A DNA stretch of 64,000 nt from assembly GCF_011758805.1 (NCBI RefSeq), contig NZ_JAANOW010000002.1:1038264-1102263 (forward strand). The letters are read 5' to 3'. The DNA is from Mycolicibacterium fluoranthenivorans (GTDB taxonomy: Bacteria > Actinomycetota > Actinomycetes > Mycobacteriales > Mycobacteriaceae). How positions within the stretch are numbered: the first letter of the stretch is position 1; each line of letters opens with the position of its first letter. The translations under genes were made by a program, and so were the position numbers. Of this stretch, positions 1 to 9,053 are shown in pieces. The notes beneath the pieces are model-generated. The model was not told the origin of the DNA. It saw nothing but the letters and a program-made list of their open reading frames with translations, and searched no databases.

Positions 1-322
1 CCCGATCGGCGGGCGGCTTAAGCATTCTGCCTCGGCGAGGTGACACCACACCCATCGCCAGGCCGAAGCAGTCGAAGAATTCGGTGATCGCGCACACATC
101 GACCGGCCGCCTGGCAGCAGACGTGCTCGACCGCAAACCTTGCTTGTCGACGCAGGGAGGGGGAAGTCGCCGGCGGCAAATCACGCCCTCTCGGCCTTTG
201 CCAGGTCGAGGCATTCTCGAGCAAAGTCACGGTGTTCGCCGGGGCGGGAAAGGGGTTCGTCGATTGCCGCGGAACGCCCACCCCGGTGCGCGCACCTTAG
301 AAAATGGTGAGAAGATCCCTGC
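1..322. other. Non-coding or unassigned left edge
   Basis: I see no convincing gene here. Two open frames exist on opposite strands (18-281 minus, 84-326 plus), but both translate into arginine/proline-rich text typical of chance frames in GC-rich DNA. The stretch may be the end of an intergenic region whose other gene lies outside the window. Confidence 0.4.
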
Positions 323-628
323 GTGACAGAAGATGCGGCGGTGAGCCAGGCGCGACAGCTACTGACCGCTCTCTACGACCAAGTCGCCGACATCTCGCAC
401 AAACTGGAAATCGTCGATGCACGAAATCGGAGGGCACGGTCGCGTGGCAACGCGCGGGTCGATCCCCGGGCCGGCGATCTGCGGCGCGAGCTCTACGAGG
501 CGCACCGGCTGATCGACGGGTTGCACCGGCGATTCCCCGAAACCTCGCCCCATCACCGCCCTTTCGCGGGCCGGCACGCCAGGCCCGGTCAACCCCGATT
601 GGCCGCGAGCACCGAGAGCAGTTCGTAA
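323..628 (+). CDS. Small hypothetical protein, 101 aa
   Basis: I do not recognise this protein. The first 75 residues look like a real amphipathic helical protein, with a Leu/Ile heptad-like stretch at residues 8-30 ([15 protein letters not shown]) and a second helix around residues 53-68 ending in HRRFPE. The last 25 residues are low complexity. The GTG start is the only sensible one near the helical part and has a weak ribosome site. Its 3' end overlaps the convergent ureohydrolase gene by 40 bases. It may be a coiled-coil cytoplasmic protein. Its reality rests only on the composition of the helical half. Confidence 0.45.
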   Translation: MTEDAAVSQARQLLTALYDQVADISHKLEIVDARNRRARSRGNARVDPRAGDLRRELYEAHRLIDGLHRRFPETSPHHRPFAGRHARPGQPRLAASTESSS

Positions 629-1533
629 CCGACGTGCGCTGCGGCGATGCCGGTGATCTCGGCATGGTCGTAGGCGGGCGCCACCTCGACGATGTCGGCC
701 CCGACCACCTCCAGCCCGACCAGCCCACGCAGCGTGTTCAGTAGTTCCCGCGACGTCATGCCGCCCGCTTCGGGGGTGCCCGTACCCGGCGCGTGTGCGG
801 GGTCGAGCACGTCGATGTCGACCGAGACGTAGACCGGGCCGCCGGAGAGGCGCTTGCGCATCCGCTCGACGATCGATGCCACGCCGTCGAATTCGTAGTC
901 GTCGGAGCGGATCACCTGGAATCCGAGCACCGCGTCGTCCTCGAGGTCGTGCTTGCTGTACAGTGGACCGCGAATGCCGATGTGCTGGGACCGTTCCATA
1001 TCGATCAGACCCTCCTCGCTGGCCCGGCGGAACGGCGTGCCGTGGGTGAACGGTGCCCCGAAGTAGGTATCCCAGGTGTCCAGGTGGGCATCGAAATGCA
1101 GCACGCCGATGGGGCCGTGATCGCGGGCCAGGGACCGCAGGATGGGCAGGGCGATGGTGTGGTCGCCGCCGATGGTCAGCACCTTCGAGCCGTCCTTGCG
1201 CAGATCGGTCACGGCGGTGTCGATGGTCTCGATCGCCTCGGCGATGTCGAACGGATTCACCGCGATATCCCCGCAGTCGGCGACCTGCTGAACCGCGAAC
1301 GGTTCGATCCCGACCGCGGGGTTGTACGGCCGCAGCAGTTTCGACGAGGCGCGGACATGACCGGGTCCGAAGCGGGCCCCGGGCCGGTAGGACACCCCGC
1401 TGTCGAACGGGATGCCCACGATGCTCACATCGGCGCTGTCGACCTGGTCGATGCGCGGCAGTCGCGCAAAGGTGCCGGGTTCGGTGTAGCGGGGCCGGCG
1501 CGTGGCATCCACCGGACCGATCGGATCGGTCAT
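589..1533 (-). CDS. speB: Ureohydrolase, agmatinase-like (arginase superfamily)
   Basis: This 314-residue protein is a binuclear-metal ureohydrolase that should release urea from a guanidino compound such as agmatine or 4-guanidinobutyrate. All six metal ligands are visible: His125 in IGGDHT, Asp148/His150/Asp152 in HFDAHLDT, and Asp239/Asp241 in SVDIDVLDP. Length is normal for the family. Its start overlaps the stop of the upstream permease gene by four bases (ATGA), so the two are translationally coupled and probably serve one catabolic pathway controlled by the divergent PucR regulator. Substrate cannot be read from the sequence: relatives labelled agmatinase include guanidinobutyrase, guanidinopropionase and guanidine hydrolase, so the gene symbol is provisional. 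Confidence 0.85.
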   Translation of the reverse strand: MTDPIGPVDATRRPRYTEPGTFARLPRIDQVDSADVSIVGIPFDSGVSYRPGARFGPGHVRASSKLLRPYNPAVGIEPFAVQQVADCGDIAVNPFDIAEAIETIDTAVTDLRKDGSKVLTIGGDHTIALPILRSLARDHGPIGVLHFDAHLDTWDTYFGAPFTHGTPFRRASEEGLIDMERSQHIGIRGPLYSKHDLEDDAVLGFQVIRSDDYEFDGVASIVERMRKRLSGGPVYVSVDIDVLDPAHAPGTGTPEAGGMTSRELLNTLRGLVGLEVVGADIVEVAPAYDHAEITGIAAAHVGYELLSVLAANRG

Positions 1534-2993
1534 TTCTCCTCCGTTTCAACGGTGTTGGCGATCGCCACCGCATCGGCGGGATCGGCCAGGGATGGATCCT
1601 CGGCGATGAGGGCGAGCTCATGGGACAAGTTCAGCGACCGGGTCAGCGCGATGTACACCAGACCGGACACCGCCAGCCCGACGATGAAGGCGATATCGAC
1701 ATCGCCCATCGCAGCGGCGACCGGGCCGGTATAGAACGGCAGCACCACGAACGGGATCTCTGCGGCGATGCCCGCGGCGAAGGCCACCAGCCCGCGCCAG
1801 GACCAGGCGCCGTACACCCCCGCCGGGGTGAACAGGTCGGCGATGACGTAGTGCCCGCGGCGTACGAAGAAGAAGTCGGTGAGGTTCACCGCGGTCCACG
1901 GCACCAACAGGTACAGCATGATCAGCAACGTGGTGTTCAGCGCCGCCGTCGCGTTGGACAACAGCAGGCTCATCGCCAGCCAGGCAAGCGCGAGCACCAC
2001 GATGGTGATCACTCGCAACCTCCGCGTGGGGCGTACCGAACGCACCGAATCCAGCCCGGTGACCACCGTCAGCATCCCGCTGTAGGCGTTGAGGCCCATG
2101 GTCGCCACCAGTACGAGTGTCGCGACCACCGCCAGCACGCTGCCCAGCATCGGTACCGTGGCGTTGCCGGTGGTGTTGATCCCGGCCAGCGCATCGGAGG
2201 CGCCCAAGTAGGTGGCCATCCAGGCGCCCAGCGGGATCAACCACACCGGGGATGCGGTGGCTCCCACGAATACCGACGCGATGATCGCCGCCGGCCGGGT
2301 GCCCCGCGGCAGGTACCGGCTGTAGTCGGATACATAGGGCGCATAGGTGATGTTGTAGGACGCGGCCACCCCGAACTGGGCCAGAAACGCGACCCAAGTG
2401 AAAGAGCCTGTAACCGAATCGGTTCCGGGTACCCCGCCGGACAGCACTCCGTAGGTGAGTACCAGCCACAGCGGTAGGGATATCCAGAACAGCACGCGGA
2501 AAGCTCTGTGCAGCAAGTCATGTCCGAAGATGGCCAGGCCGGCGGCCACCACGGTGATCACCACCGCCACCACGGCCGAATTCCAGCCGAAGATCTCCTG
2601 GAGGCCGGATTTGAGGATGACGACATCGACGACGTTGAACCCGACGAAGGTGAACAATGTGCCGATCAGCGGCACCAGCACCCCGCGGAAGCCGAACTGC
2701 GCCCGCGACTGGATCATCTGGGGCAGCCCGAGCACGGGCCCCTGGGTGGCGTGGAAGGCCATGAACAGGGTGCCGAACGCGATGCCCGCGATTCCTGCGA
2801 CCACCGTCCACCACAGCGAGAGGCCGAGGCTGGGTCCGACGAACCCGAGCGCGAGGGTGAACGGCTGAAAGTTGCCGACGAACCAGAACGGCCCCTGGTG
2901 GGCGACCTTGCCGTGCCGTTCGTCATCGGGCACGTAGTCGATGGAGCGGGTCTCGATCAACGTCGCCGTCCGGTCGGCGTTGGGCATGGCCAT
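1530..2993 (-). CDS. NCS1-family nucleobase/cation symporter
   Basis: This 487-residue integral membrane protein has about twelve hydrophobic segments and the N-terminal hydrophilic region ending in [18 protein letters not shown] that is typical of NCS1 permeases (CodB/PucI/Mhp1 group). NCS1 proteins import purines, pyrimidines, allantoin, hydantoins or related small nitrogen compounds with a cation. The ATG is preceded by a good AGGGAGA ribosome site. It is the first gene of a two-gene operon with the ureohydrolase and is divergent from the PucR-type regulator 119 bases away. The most likely job is uptake of the nitrogen compound whose urea group the next enzyme removes. Exact substrate is unknown. 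Confidence 0.85.
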   Translation of the reverse strand: MAMPNADRTATLIETRSIDYVPDDERHGKVAHQGPFWFVGNFQPFTLALGFVGPSLGLSLWWTVVAGIAGIAFGTLFMAFHATQGPVLGLPQMIQSRAQFGFRGVLVPLIGTLFTFVGFNVVDVVILKSGLQEIFGWNSAVVAVVITVVAAGLAIFGHDLLHRAFRVLFWISLPLWLVLTYGVLSGGVPGTDSVTGSFTWVAFLAQFGVAASYNITYAPYVSDYSRYLPRGTRPAAIIASVFVGATASPVWLIPLGAWMATYLGASDALAGINTTGNATVPMLGSVLAVVATLVLVATMGLNAYSGMLTVVTGLDSVRSVRPTRRLRVITIVVLALAWLAMSLLLSNATAALNTTLLIMLYLLVPWTAVNLTDFFFVRRGHYVIADLFTPAGVYGAWSWRGLVAFAAGIAAEIPFVVLPFYTGPVAAAMGDVDIAFIVGLAVSGLVYIALTRSLNLSHELALIAEDPSLADPADAVAIANTVETEEK

Positions 2994-3023
2994 GTCTATC
3001 TCCCTGTGTGGCGGTGGTCATAC

Positions 3024-3033
3024 TTTGGCCAAA
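3024..3033. promoter_or_regulatory. Palindrome in the permease/PucR divergent promoter region
   Basis: TTTGGCCAAA is a perfect 10-bp palindrome within the 119-bp gap between the divergent permease and regulator genes. Operators of PucR-type regulators in other bacteria carry TTGG cores, so this is a reasonable candidate binding site, but that link is inference. Confidence 0.4.
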
Positions 3034-3112
3034 TCTGCTGTTGGAAGCCATAGCCGTTTTGTTCAGTCTGACCATTAAGATTGGACGATATGTACAAGAC
3101 ACCGGAGCGGCG

Positions 3113-4576
3113 GTGATCACCGTCCGCGATGTCGCGACCGCTGCGTCACTGCAGCTGACAGTGGTGGCCGGCGCGGCGGGGCTGGAACGCGAGATCACCA
3201 CCGCGCATGTCTCCGAACTCACCTCGCCCGGGGACTGGCTGCGCGGAGGCGAGCTCCTGATGACCGTCGGCCTGCTGCTACCGATGAACGCCGCGGCGTG
3301 CCGCACCTACGTTTCCGAATGCGCCGCGGCCGGTGTGGCCGCACTCGCGCTGGGAGTCGGCCACGGGCTGCCGTACCGGGAATGTCCGGAACCGCTGCGG
3401 GCGGCCGCGGAGCAGGAGGGTATCGCCATGCTCGTCGTGCCCGACCAGACCCCGTTCATCGCCGTCACCAAATGGGTCTTCGAAACCATCGCACGGCAGG
3501 AACGTCGTGGACTTCAACAGGCCATGGAGAACAATCGGCGGCTCACCGCGGTGGCGACGAGCTCCGCACCGCTGCCGGCGCTGCTCGCGGCGTGGGCTTC
3601 GACGAGCGCCACCCCATGTGTGGTGTGCGACGGTGCCGGCGGACTGGTAGCCGCCAGCCCGGGGACCCCGCCGGACACCGTCGAACAGGCACGCCGGGCC
3701 TGCGCCCAGATGGAGGGACGCAATTGGGCGGTGCTCAATGGGTTGGAGGTGCACACCATCGGCGCGCAGATACCCCTGGCGTTCGTGGCGTTCGGCGCCG
3801 ATATGGACGCCACCGCCCGCGCGTCGTCGACCGTGCTGGTCTCGCTCATCGCCGTGGACCGCGAGCGGCGTGAACTCTCCGATGAGCCCGAGCGTCGGCG
3901 CAGGGAACAGGTATTCGGACAGCTACTGCGCACCGGGATCAAACGCGAACGCGCCCAACAACTTGCGTCGAGCGTCGGCTTGACCGCCGAGCACTGCCAC
4001 GTCGCGGTGGTGGACGAGGCGGGGGAGGAGCTCGCGTTCCGGCTGCGCTCCACCCTGGACGGAGCCTTGGTCCGGGTCCACGGCCACACGGTGGAGATCG
4101 CGCACTGGAATCTGAACGCACTCACCGAGACCCTGCAGTCGCATGCCGGCGGACTGCCCACCGGCATCGGCGCAGCGACCAGCCCTGACACGCTGGGGGT
4201 TTCGGCCATGCAGGCGCGGTCCCTGGTCGCTGTCAGCCGACGACTCGGCCGCACCGTCAGCGCGGTCGAAGGCGAGACCGTGTCCTTGCTGCTATCGCTG
4301 GGGGCGACCGAGGCGGTCCGTGGATTCGCCGACGCGGTGCTGGCGCCACTGGAGGCGCTCGAACCGGGGGACCGGGCCGAGATGTTGCGGACGCTTGATC
4401 AATGGCTGCGGGTCAACGGTGCGTGGGATCCGGCAGCTGCTCGGTTGTCTGTGCACCGCAACACGGTTCGCAATCGCATCGACCGAATCGCGCAACTCAC
4501 CGGGCGCCGGCTCGATGACGGCGACGACCGGATGGAGTTGTGGCTGGCGCTCAAGGCCCGCACGGCGCTGCCGTGA
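3113..4576 (+). CDS. PucR-family transcriptional regulator
   Basis: The protein (487 aa from this start) has the PucR architecture: an N-terminal purine-catabolism PucR domain from about residue 1 to 125 (ITVRDVAT, then HVSELTSPGDWLRGGELLMT), a central GGDEF-like region, and a C-terminal PucR HTH with LSVHRNTVRNRIDRIAQLTGR near the end. The frame is open further upstream, but the GTG at 3113 begins exactly at the conserved ITVRD start of the domain and has GGAG eight bases before it. PucR proteins usually activate or repress purine, allantoin or related nitrogen-scavenging genes. Here the obvious targets are the divergent permease and ureohydrolase genes. Confidence 0.88.
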   Translation: MITVRDVATAASLQLTVVAGAAGLEREITTAHVSELTSPGDWLRGGELLMTVGLLLPMNAAACRTYVSECAAAGVAALALGVGHGLPYRECPEPLRAAAEQEGIAMLVVPDQTPFIAVTKWVFETIARQERRGLQQAMENNRRLTAVATSSAPLPALLAAWASTSATPCVVCDGAGGLVAASPGTPPDTVEQARRACAQMEGRNWAVLNGLEVHTIGAQIPLAFVAFGADMDATARASSTVLVSLIAVDRERRELSDEPERRRREQVFGQLLRTGIKRERAQQLASSVGLTAEHCHVAVVDEAGEELAFRLRSTLDGALVRVHGHTVEIAHWNLNALTETLQSHAGGLPTGIGAATSPDTLGVSAMQARSLVAVSRRLGRTVSAVEGETVSLLLSLGATEAVRGFADAVLAPLEALEPGDRAEMLRTLDQWLRVNGAWDPAAARLSVHRNTVRNRIDRIAQLTGRRLDDGDDRMELWLALKARTALP

Positions 4577-4577
4577 C

Positions 4578-4583
4578 TAGACT
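4578..4583 (+). promoter_or_regulatory. -10 element of a leaderless promoter for the nitrilase-family gene
   Basis: TAGACT fits the mycobacterial TANNNT -10 consensus and ends exactly six bases before the ATG at 4590. That spacing puts the transcription start at or next to the start codon. It begins two bases after the PucR-family stop codon, so the downstream gene can be transcribed on its own. Confidence 0.55.
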
Positions 4584-4589
4584 TCGCTG

Positions 4590-5387
4590 ATGACCCGGAT
4601 CGCGTGCGCACAGATCGCACCCCAGCTCGGAGCCCCCGACGCCAACAGCGGTGTGATCGTCGAGCAGATCCGAGCTGCCGTCACGGCCGGCGCCGATGTC
4701 ATCGTTCTTCCGGAGCTCGCCACCTCTGGGTACATGTTCGACGACGCCGACGAGGCCCGGGCGCACGCCCTGCCGGCCGCCACCACGTCGTTCGCGAACT
4801 GGATCGGCGCGGCCGGTGACGCGATCGTCGTCGGCGGCTTCCCGGAGATCGGCCCGGACGGGCTGCTGTACAACAGCGCGGTCATGCTCGATGCCACCGG
4901 CGTGCTGGGGTTCTACCGCAAGTCACATCTGTGGGACCGGGAGAAGCTGATCTTCACCCCGGGTGCCGCGGTCCCGCAAGTGCTGGCCACCCGGCACGGC
5001 GCCATCGCCGTGATGATCTGCTACGACCTGGAATTCCCCGAGCTGACCCGGCCGGTGGCCTTGGCTGGGGCCGAACTCATTGCCGCACCGGTCAATTGGC
5101 CGTTGTTCCCGCGGCCCGAGGGTGAGCATCCGGGTGAGGTGATCAATGCCATGGCCACCGCACGGGCCAGCAAGGTGGCCGTGGCCTGCTGTGACCGCAC
5201 CGGCGTGGAACGTGGCCAGCCGTGGACCGAAGGCAGTGTGGTGGTCTCACCCGACGGGTGGGTACTCGACAGTGTGGGGTCCGGCGCGGGTATCGCCATC
5301 GCCGACGTCGACCTTTCGGTGACCCACGACAAATCGTTGACCGCTCACGTCGATCTCTTCGGCGACCGGCGCCCCGAACTGTACTGA
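4590..5387 (+). CDS. Carbon-nitrogen hydrolase (nitrilase superfamily)
   Basis: This 265-residue enzyme has the complete nitrilase-superfamily triad: Glu42 in VLPELATSG, Lys111 in YRKSHLW and Cys144 in VMICYDLEFPE. Family members hydrolyse C-N bonds of amides, carbamoyl amines or nitriles. It follows the PucR-type gene by 13 bases and next to a ureohydrolase could act on an amide or N-carbamoyl intermediate, as N-carbamoylputrescine amidase does in agmatine breakdown, but the family is too broad to assign the substrate. A TANNNT element suggests it has its own leaderless promoter. Confidence 0.85.
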   Translation: MTRIACAQIAPQLGAPDANSGVIVEQIRAAVTAGADVIVLPELATSGYMFDDADEARAHALPAATTSFANWIGAAGDAIVVGGFPEIGPDGLLYNSAVMLDATGVLGFYRKSHLWDREKLIFTPGAAVPQVLATRHGAIAVMICYDLEFPELTRPVALAGAELIAAPVNWPLFPRPEGEHPGEVINAMATARASKVAVACCDRTGVERGQPWTEGSVVVSPDGWVLDSVGSGAGIAIADVDLSVTHDKSLTAHVDLFGDRRPELY

Positions 5388-5392
5388 GCCCG

Positions 5393-6928
5393 TCAGCGGG
5401 TGGACTTCACGATCTGCGCGAAGTTGAACTGCCAGCGCTCCACGATGTGGAACCCCATCCGCTCGGACACCTGGTACGCCGGTGCCCGGCGCAACCGCGG
5501 GCCGGGATCCAGGCCCGGGCCGCTCTGGTGGTCCGGCACGGACGCGTCCCGTTGCGACACCGTCCACAGCACCGTGCACTTGCGGACCTGGTCGGCCACC
5601 CCCCAGATGCCCAGATGTGCGTCCCAGAGCCGGTTTCGGTCCGCGGCGCGCGCGCCACGGCCCGGGTCCACCAACTTGGCGTAGGCCGCGGGCCGGGCCG
5701 CGGTCAGGGGCCGGATCGGGCCGGGTAGCCAGGTGGTGGTGTTGTCCATGATCAGGCAGTCCCCGGGGGCGGCGTGCGCGGTGACGATATCGGCGACCTG
5801 GCTGAAATCCATACCCTCCTTCGCGTACGGGCCGCGCTGGACCACCAGGAAGTTCGGGGTGGCGGCGACGGCGAGCACTGCCACCGCGGCGGTGGCCCGC
5901 TCGCGGGTCCGTACGAGGGCCACGATGCACACACCGAGCAGCAGTGCCATGGCCGGGGCGGTGTAGGTCAGGTAACGCGGGTAGTAGATCGGTTCGGCCA
6001 CAGCGGAATACGCCAGCATGACGGCGGTCGGCAGTATCACCCATGCCAGCGCGAGCCGGATCAGGGCCTGTGCGCCGGGGTCGGTCGGCCGCAGTCGCCG
6101 GAACACCAGCGGGAGCGCAAGAATCGCTGCGGCGCACACGGCGAACGCCAGGCTCTGATCGAAGTACTGCTTCTTGAGAAGCTCGCCGAATGTGCCGGCC
6201 GACAGCGGAGAGATCCAGTGCACCTGCGCGATCTGGGTGCGGCAGAAGAACAGGAACGGCGCGACCGCGGTGACCGCGGTGCCGGTCGCGACCGCCCAGG
6301 CGACCGCCGGCCGGCGGGCTCTCAGGGTCGCCACATGGGCCGCGTGCACCAGCACCAGCAGCACCATGAAGACGTTGAGCACGGTGGCCAGCGCCAGGCC
6401 GGCGCCGTACCACGCCCACAAACCGGGTCGCTGCCGGCGCGTGGATACGACCAGCAGCACCGTCAGCCACACGGCGACCGCTGCGGTCAGCGCGTAGGAC
6501 CGCGCCTCGATCCCGGCCCACGTCATCCTCGGCAGGATCGCGAACACCACACCCGCGGTGACCGCCGAGGAACGGCCGACGAATTGCCGGGCCAGCGCCA
6601 CCACCCCGGCGGCGGCGACGCCGACGGCCAGGCAGCTGGAGAATCGGGTCCAGAACTCGGTGGCGGGGAACACCGTGAACCACCCGTGCATCAGCAGGTA
6701 GTACGCGCCGTGCACCGCATCGATATTGCCCAGCAGACCCCACAGCTGGCCGACGGTGCGGGTCCCCGCGGAGATGGTGGCCGCCTCGTCGAACCACAGC
6801 GAAGGGCGGGCCGCCCCGGCCGCGCTCACGACTACGGCGAAGACTCCGACCAGGACACTGTCGAGTCCGCCGGTGCGCAACCGGGCGGCCGGATCACGCC
6901 GGCCCAGCGTGAGCTGTGACAGTTGCAC
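5393..6928 (-). CDS. GT-C family membrane mannosyltransferase, Rv1635c/CapA-like
   Basis: A 511-residue polytopic membrane protein with ten or more hydrophobic segments and an acidic first extracytoplasmic loop motif SLWFDEAATIS, the Asp-Glu signature of GT-C polyprenyl-phosphate-dependent glycosyltransferases. A hydrophilic C-terminal domain starts near residue 370. It sits beside the universal stress protein gene exactly as Rv1635c does next to Rv1636 in M. tuberculosis. Rv1635c (CapA) adds the first mannose cap to lipoarabinomannan. From context I infer a related role in envelope polysaccharide mannosylation. Start is GTG with a weak ribosome site. Orthology rather than general GT-C membership is the uncertain part. 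Confidence 0.75.
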   Translation of the reverse strand: MQLSQLTLGRRDPAARLRTGGLDSVLVGVFAVVVSAAGAARPSLWFDEAATISAGTRTVGQLWGLLGNIDAVHGAYYLLMHGWFTVFPATEFWTRFSSCLAVGVAAAGVVALARQFVGRSSAVTAGVVFAILPRMTWAGIEARSYALTAAVAVWLTVLLVVSTRRQRPGLWAWYGAGLALATVLNVFMVLLVLVHAAHVATLRARRPAVAWAVATGTAVTAVAPFLFFCRTQIAQVHWISPLSAGTFGELLKKQYFDQSLAFAVCAAAILALPLVFRRLRPTDPGAQALIRLALAWVILPTAVMLAYSAVAEPIYYPRYLTYTAPAMALLLGVCIVALVRTRERATAAVAVLAVAATPNFLVVQRGPYAKEGMDFSQVADIVTAHAAPGDCLIMDNTTTWLPGPIRPLTAARPAAYAKLVDPGRGARAADRNRLWDAHLGIWGVADQVRKCTVLWTVSQRDASVPDHQSGPGLDPGPRLRRAPAYQVSERMGFHIVERWQFNFAQIVKSTR

Positions 6929-7062
6929 CTGGCGGACCCCCGATTTTCGCTATAGGGCAGAACCGTAATACCCGGCCCGCGGTGCCGCTACCGCACGTCG
7001 GTGCGGGTCCGGTGTTCGCCGACGGGACGGCACCGGATACATGTTCTCGGACAGTGATTTTG

Positions 7063-7091
7063 CCGCCGACATGGCACCGCCATGTCGGCGG
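7063..7091. repeat. Perfect 13-bp inverted repeat (hairpin)
   Basis: The arms CCGCCGACATGGC and GCCATGTCGGCGG are perfect reverse complements around a 3-base loop ACC. No T-run follows on either strand, so it is not a standard intrinsic terminator. It lies about 135 bases upstream of the mannosyltransferase and 290 bases upstream of usp, and could be an operator, an RNA structure or a palindromic repeat unit. Confidence 0.7.
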
Positions 7092-7244
7092 ATGTCGACC
7101 CTGGACGCCGTTGAGGTGCCAAACATCGGCGCAGTGAACGAAATTCGGTACCGTTGTGACCCTCGGCAGGGGCCGGACGGGCTTTGACGCAGGTCACGTC
7201 CAGCCCATGTCCTGCATCACCAAAAGGCCTGATCCGGACGCCTG

Positions 7245-7259
7245 ACCGATACCATCGGT
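7245..7259. promoter_or_regulatory. Inverted repeat upstream of usp
   Basis: ACCGAT-ACC-ATCGGT is a perfect inverted repeat with six-base arms, about 120 bases upstream of the usp start. Its size and symmetry suit a dimeric repressor or activator, but no regulator can be named. Confidence 0.35.
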
Positions 7260-7379
7260 ATTCGAAAGGCGCCAACGGGACGGTGGTCGGCGCGCCGGGT
7301 GTCGCGAATCGCGCCCACGGCCGCCGAGCAAAGGGTTACTGTCTGCGTTGGCTTAGCTACTGACACTTGGAGGGCATGA

Positions 7380-7823
7380 ATGAGCGCCTATCGGACCGTG
7401 GTCGTCGGCACGGACGGATCTGATTCGTCACTGCGTGCCGTGGAACGCGCCGGAGAGATCGCTGCTGGAGCGGGCGCGAAACTCATCGTCGCGACGGCAT
7501 ACTTCCCGCAGAGCGAAGACCACCACGCCGCCGACGTGCTGAAGGACGAGGGCTACAAGACGACCGGCAACGCCCCTATCTACGCGATCCTCAAGGAAGC
7601 GAGCGATCGCGCGAAGGTCGCGGGCGCGAAGGATATCGAGGAGAAGGCGATCGTCGGGGCACCCGTCGATGCCTTGGTCGACCTGGCCAATGATTCCGGA
7701 GCGGATCTGCTGGTGGTCGGCAACGTCGGTCTTTCGACCATCGCGGGCCGGCTTCTGGGCTCGGTGCCCGCGAACGTGGCACGTCGGTCGAAGGTCGACG
7801 TGCTCATCGTGCACACGTCCTGA
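7380..7823 (+). CDS. Universal stress protein, Rv1636/TB15.3-like
   Basis: This 147-residue single-domain USP begins YRTVVVGTDGSDSS and ends with GNVGLSTIAGRLLGSVPANV, the glycine-rich nucleotide-binding motif. It closely resembles the M. tuberculosis Rv1636 group, a cytosolic USP reported to bind cAMP with high affinity. Size and neighbours (mannosyltransferase on one side, Rv1637c-like hydrolase and uvrA further on) agree with that assignment. A strong ribosome site (TTGGAGGG) precedes the ATG and a clear intrinsic terminator follows, so it is monocistronic. Confidence 0.92.
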   Translation: MSAYRTVVVGTDGSDSSLRAVERAGEIAAGAGAKLIVATAYFPQSEDHHAADVLKDEGYKTTGNAPIYAILKEASDRAKVAGAKDIEEKAIVGAPVDALVDLANDSGADLLVVGNVGLSTIAGRLLGSVPANVARRSKVDVLIVHTS

Positions 7824-7837
7824 CATCACGTCCGAAG

Positions 7838-7868
7838 GCCCGGCACACTGCGGTGTGCCGGGCTTTTT
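7838..7868 (+). terminator. Intrinsic terminator after usp
   Basis: Arms GCCCGGCACAC and GTGTGCCGGGC form a perfect 11-bp stem with a TGCG loop, followed directly by TTTTT. It is the clearest rho-independent terminator in the window and ends the usp transcript 15 bases after the stop codon. Confidence 0.93.
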
Positions 7869-8053
7869 GCATCTCCGGCCGTTGATGGACTTTACAAAAG
7901 TACGATGAAATGTCACGGTGTCCGGGTGGACGTGCCGCTATCCGATCAGAGTCGTGCGCTCCGGCGGGGCCGTGAACCGGTGAGAATTCCGGCCGGGCAG
8001 GACATCTGGCTCTCCGGGCGGCCGGGTCCCTCGCCGACCTCGAGTGGAGTCCG

Positions 8054-8968
8054 ATGAAATTCGCGTTCACGCATCCAATGCACAGCCATCCGTACAACCC
8101 CGAATTGGTCGGCGGGGCCGGGGTGGCGGCGGTGGCCGTGGCAGCGGAGAAGGCGGGTTTCGGCGGTTTCGGATTCACCGATCACCCGGCCCCCACCGAG
8201 AAATGGCTGCGGGCCGGCGGGCATGACGCCCTGGATCCGTTCGTGGCCATGGGGTTTGCCGCGGCACACACCACGACCCTGCGGCTGATACCCAATGTGG
8301 TGGTGCTGCCGTACCGCAACCCCTTCGTGGTCGCCAAAGCCGGTGCGACGCTCGACCTGTTGTCGGGTGGGCGCTTCACCCTGGCCGTCGGCGTCGGTTA
8401 CCTCAAGCGTGAATTCATGGCCCTGGGCGTCGATTTCGAGGAGCGGGCAGGCCTGGTCGACGAGGCACTGCAGGTGATCCGGGCCATCTGGACCACCGAT
8501 GACTACAGCTTCGAAGGCAGGCATTTCACGGCCGCGGGGGTCACCGCTCATCCCCGCCCGGCCGTCGCCCCGCCCATCTGGGTCGGCGGCAACACCGGCG
8601 CCGCCAGGCGCCGCGCCGCGCTGTACGGCGACGGATGGTGCCCGTTTCCCGCACCCGCGGTGCTGGCCCAGACCGCCCGGACGGCATCGCTGGAATCGCT
8701 GGCGGAACTCGAAGTGGGGATCGGCGATCTGCGGCGGCGTCTCGACGAGACCGGTCGCGATCCGGCGACCGTCGACATCACCTTCAGCAACAGCCAGGGC
8801 GGCGTACCCGGTGCGGACGGCTTCGACGCCGCCGCCTACCTGGACGGTGTCGCCGCGCTGGCCGACTGCGGTGTCACCTGGATCCAGGTGCAGGTGCCCG
8901 GTGACAGCCTGGCCCACGCTGTCGAGGCGGTCGAGCAGTTCGGCGAGCAGGTCATCGCCAAGCTCTGA
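8054..8968 (+). CDS. LLM-class (luciferase-like) F420-dependent oxidoreductase
   Basis: A 304-residue luciferase-like monooxygenase-fold protein. The start MKFAFTHPMHSHPYN, the motif FGFTDHPAPT, the GGRFTLAVGVGYLKREF segment near residue 115 and PPIWVGGNTGAARRRAALYGDGW near residue 175 are typical of the actinobacterial F420-dependent LLM subfamily. Such enzymes use F420 or FMN for hydride transfer to small organic substrates, which are mostly unknown. It precedes a CYP124-like P450 on the same strand by 85 bases, so the pair may share a lipid or steroid oxidation role. Both appear to be an insertion relative to the M. tuberculosis gene order. Confidence 0.85.
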   Translation: MKFAFTHPMHSHPYNPELVGGAGVAAVAVAAEKAGFGGFGFTDHPAPTEKWLRAGGHDALDPFVAMGFAAAHTTTLRLIPNVVVLPYRNPFVVAKAGATLDLLSGGRFTLAVGVGYLKREFMALGVDFEERAGLVDEALQVIRAIWTTDDYSFEGRHFTAAGVTAHPRPAVAPPIWVGGNTGAARRRAALYGDGWCPFPAPAVLAQTARTASLESLAELEVGIGDLRRRLDETGRDPATVDITFSNSQGGVPGADGFDAAAYLDGVAALADCGVTWIQVQVPGDSLAHAVEAVEQFGEQVIAKL

Positions 8969-9053
8969 AGACAAAATTCGGTGACTCCGGCGGAGAAATT
9001 GCGGACAGACCACTTGTCGCGGTGCCACACTCGGCACTGACGGGAGGTCGACG

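Larger units (their letters stand above)
6929..7379. other. 451-bp intergenic region between mannosyltransferase and usp
   Basis: No protein gene is credible here. The stretch holds a perfect long hairpin (7063-7091), a short inverted repeat (7245-7259), a possible -10 hexamer TACTGT at 7337-7342 and a strong ribosome site (GGAGGG) just before the usp start. It is the shared upstream region of two divergent genes. Confidence 0.6.

Noticed and set aside
18..281. 87-codon minus-strand frame at the left edge
   Set aside because: Composition is that of a chance frame, with no ribosome site or recognisable motif.
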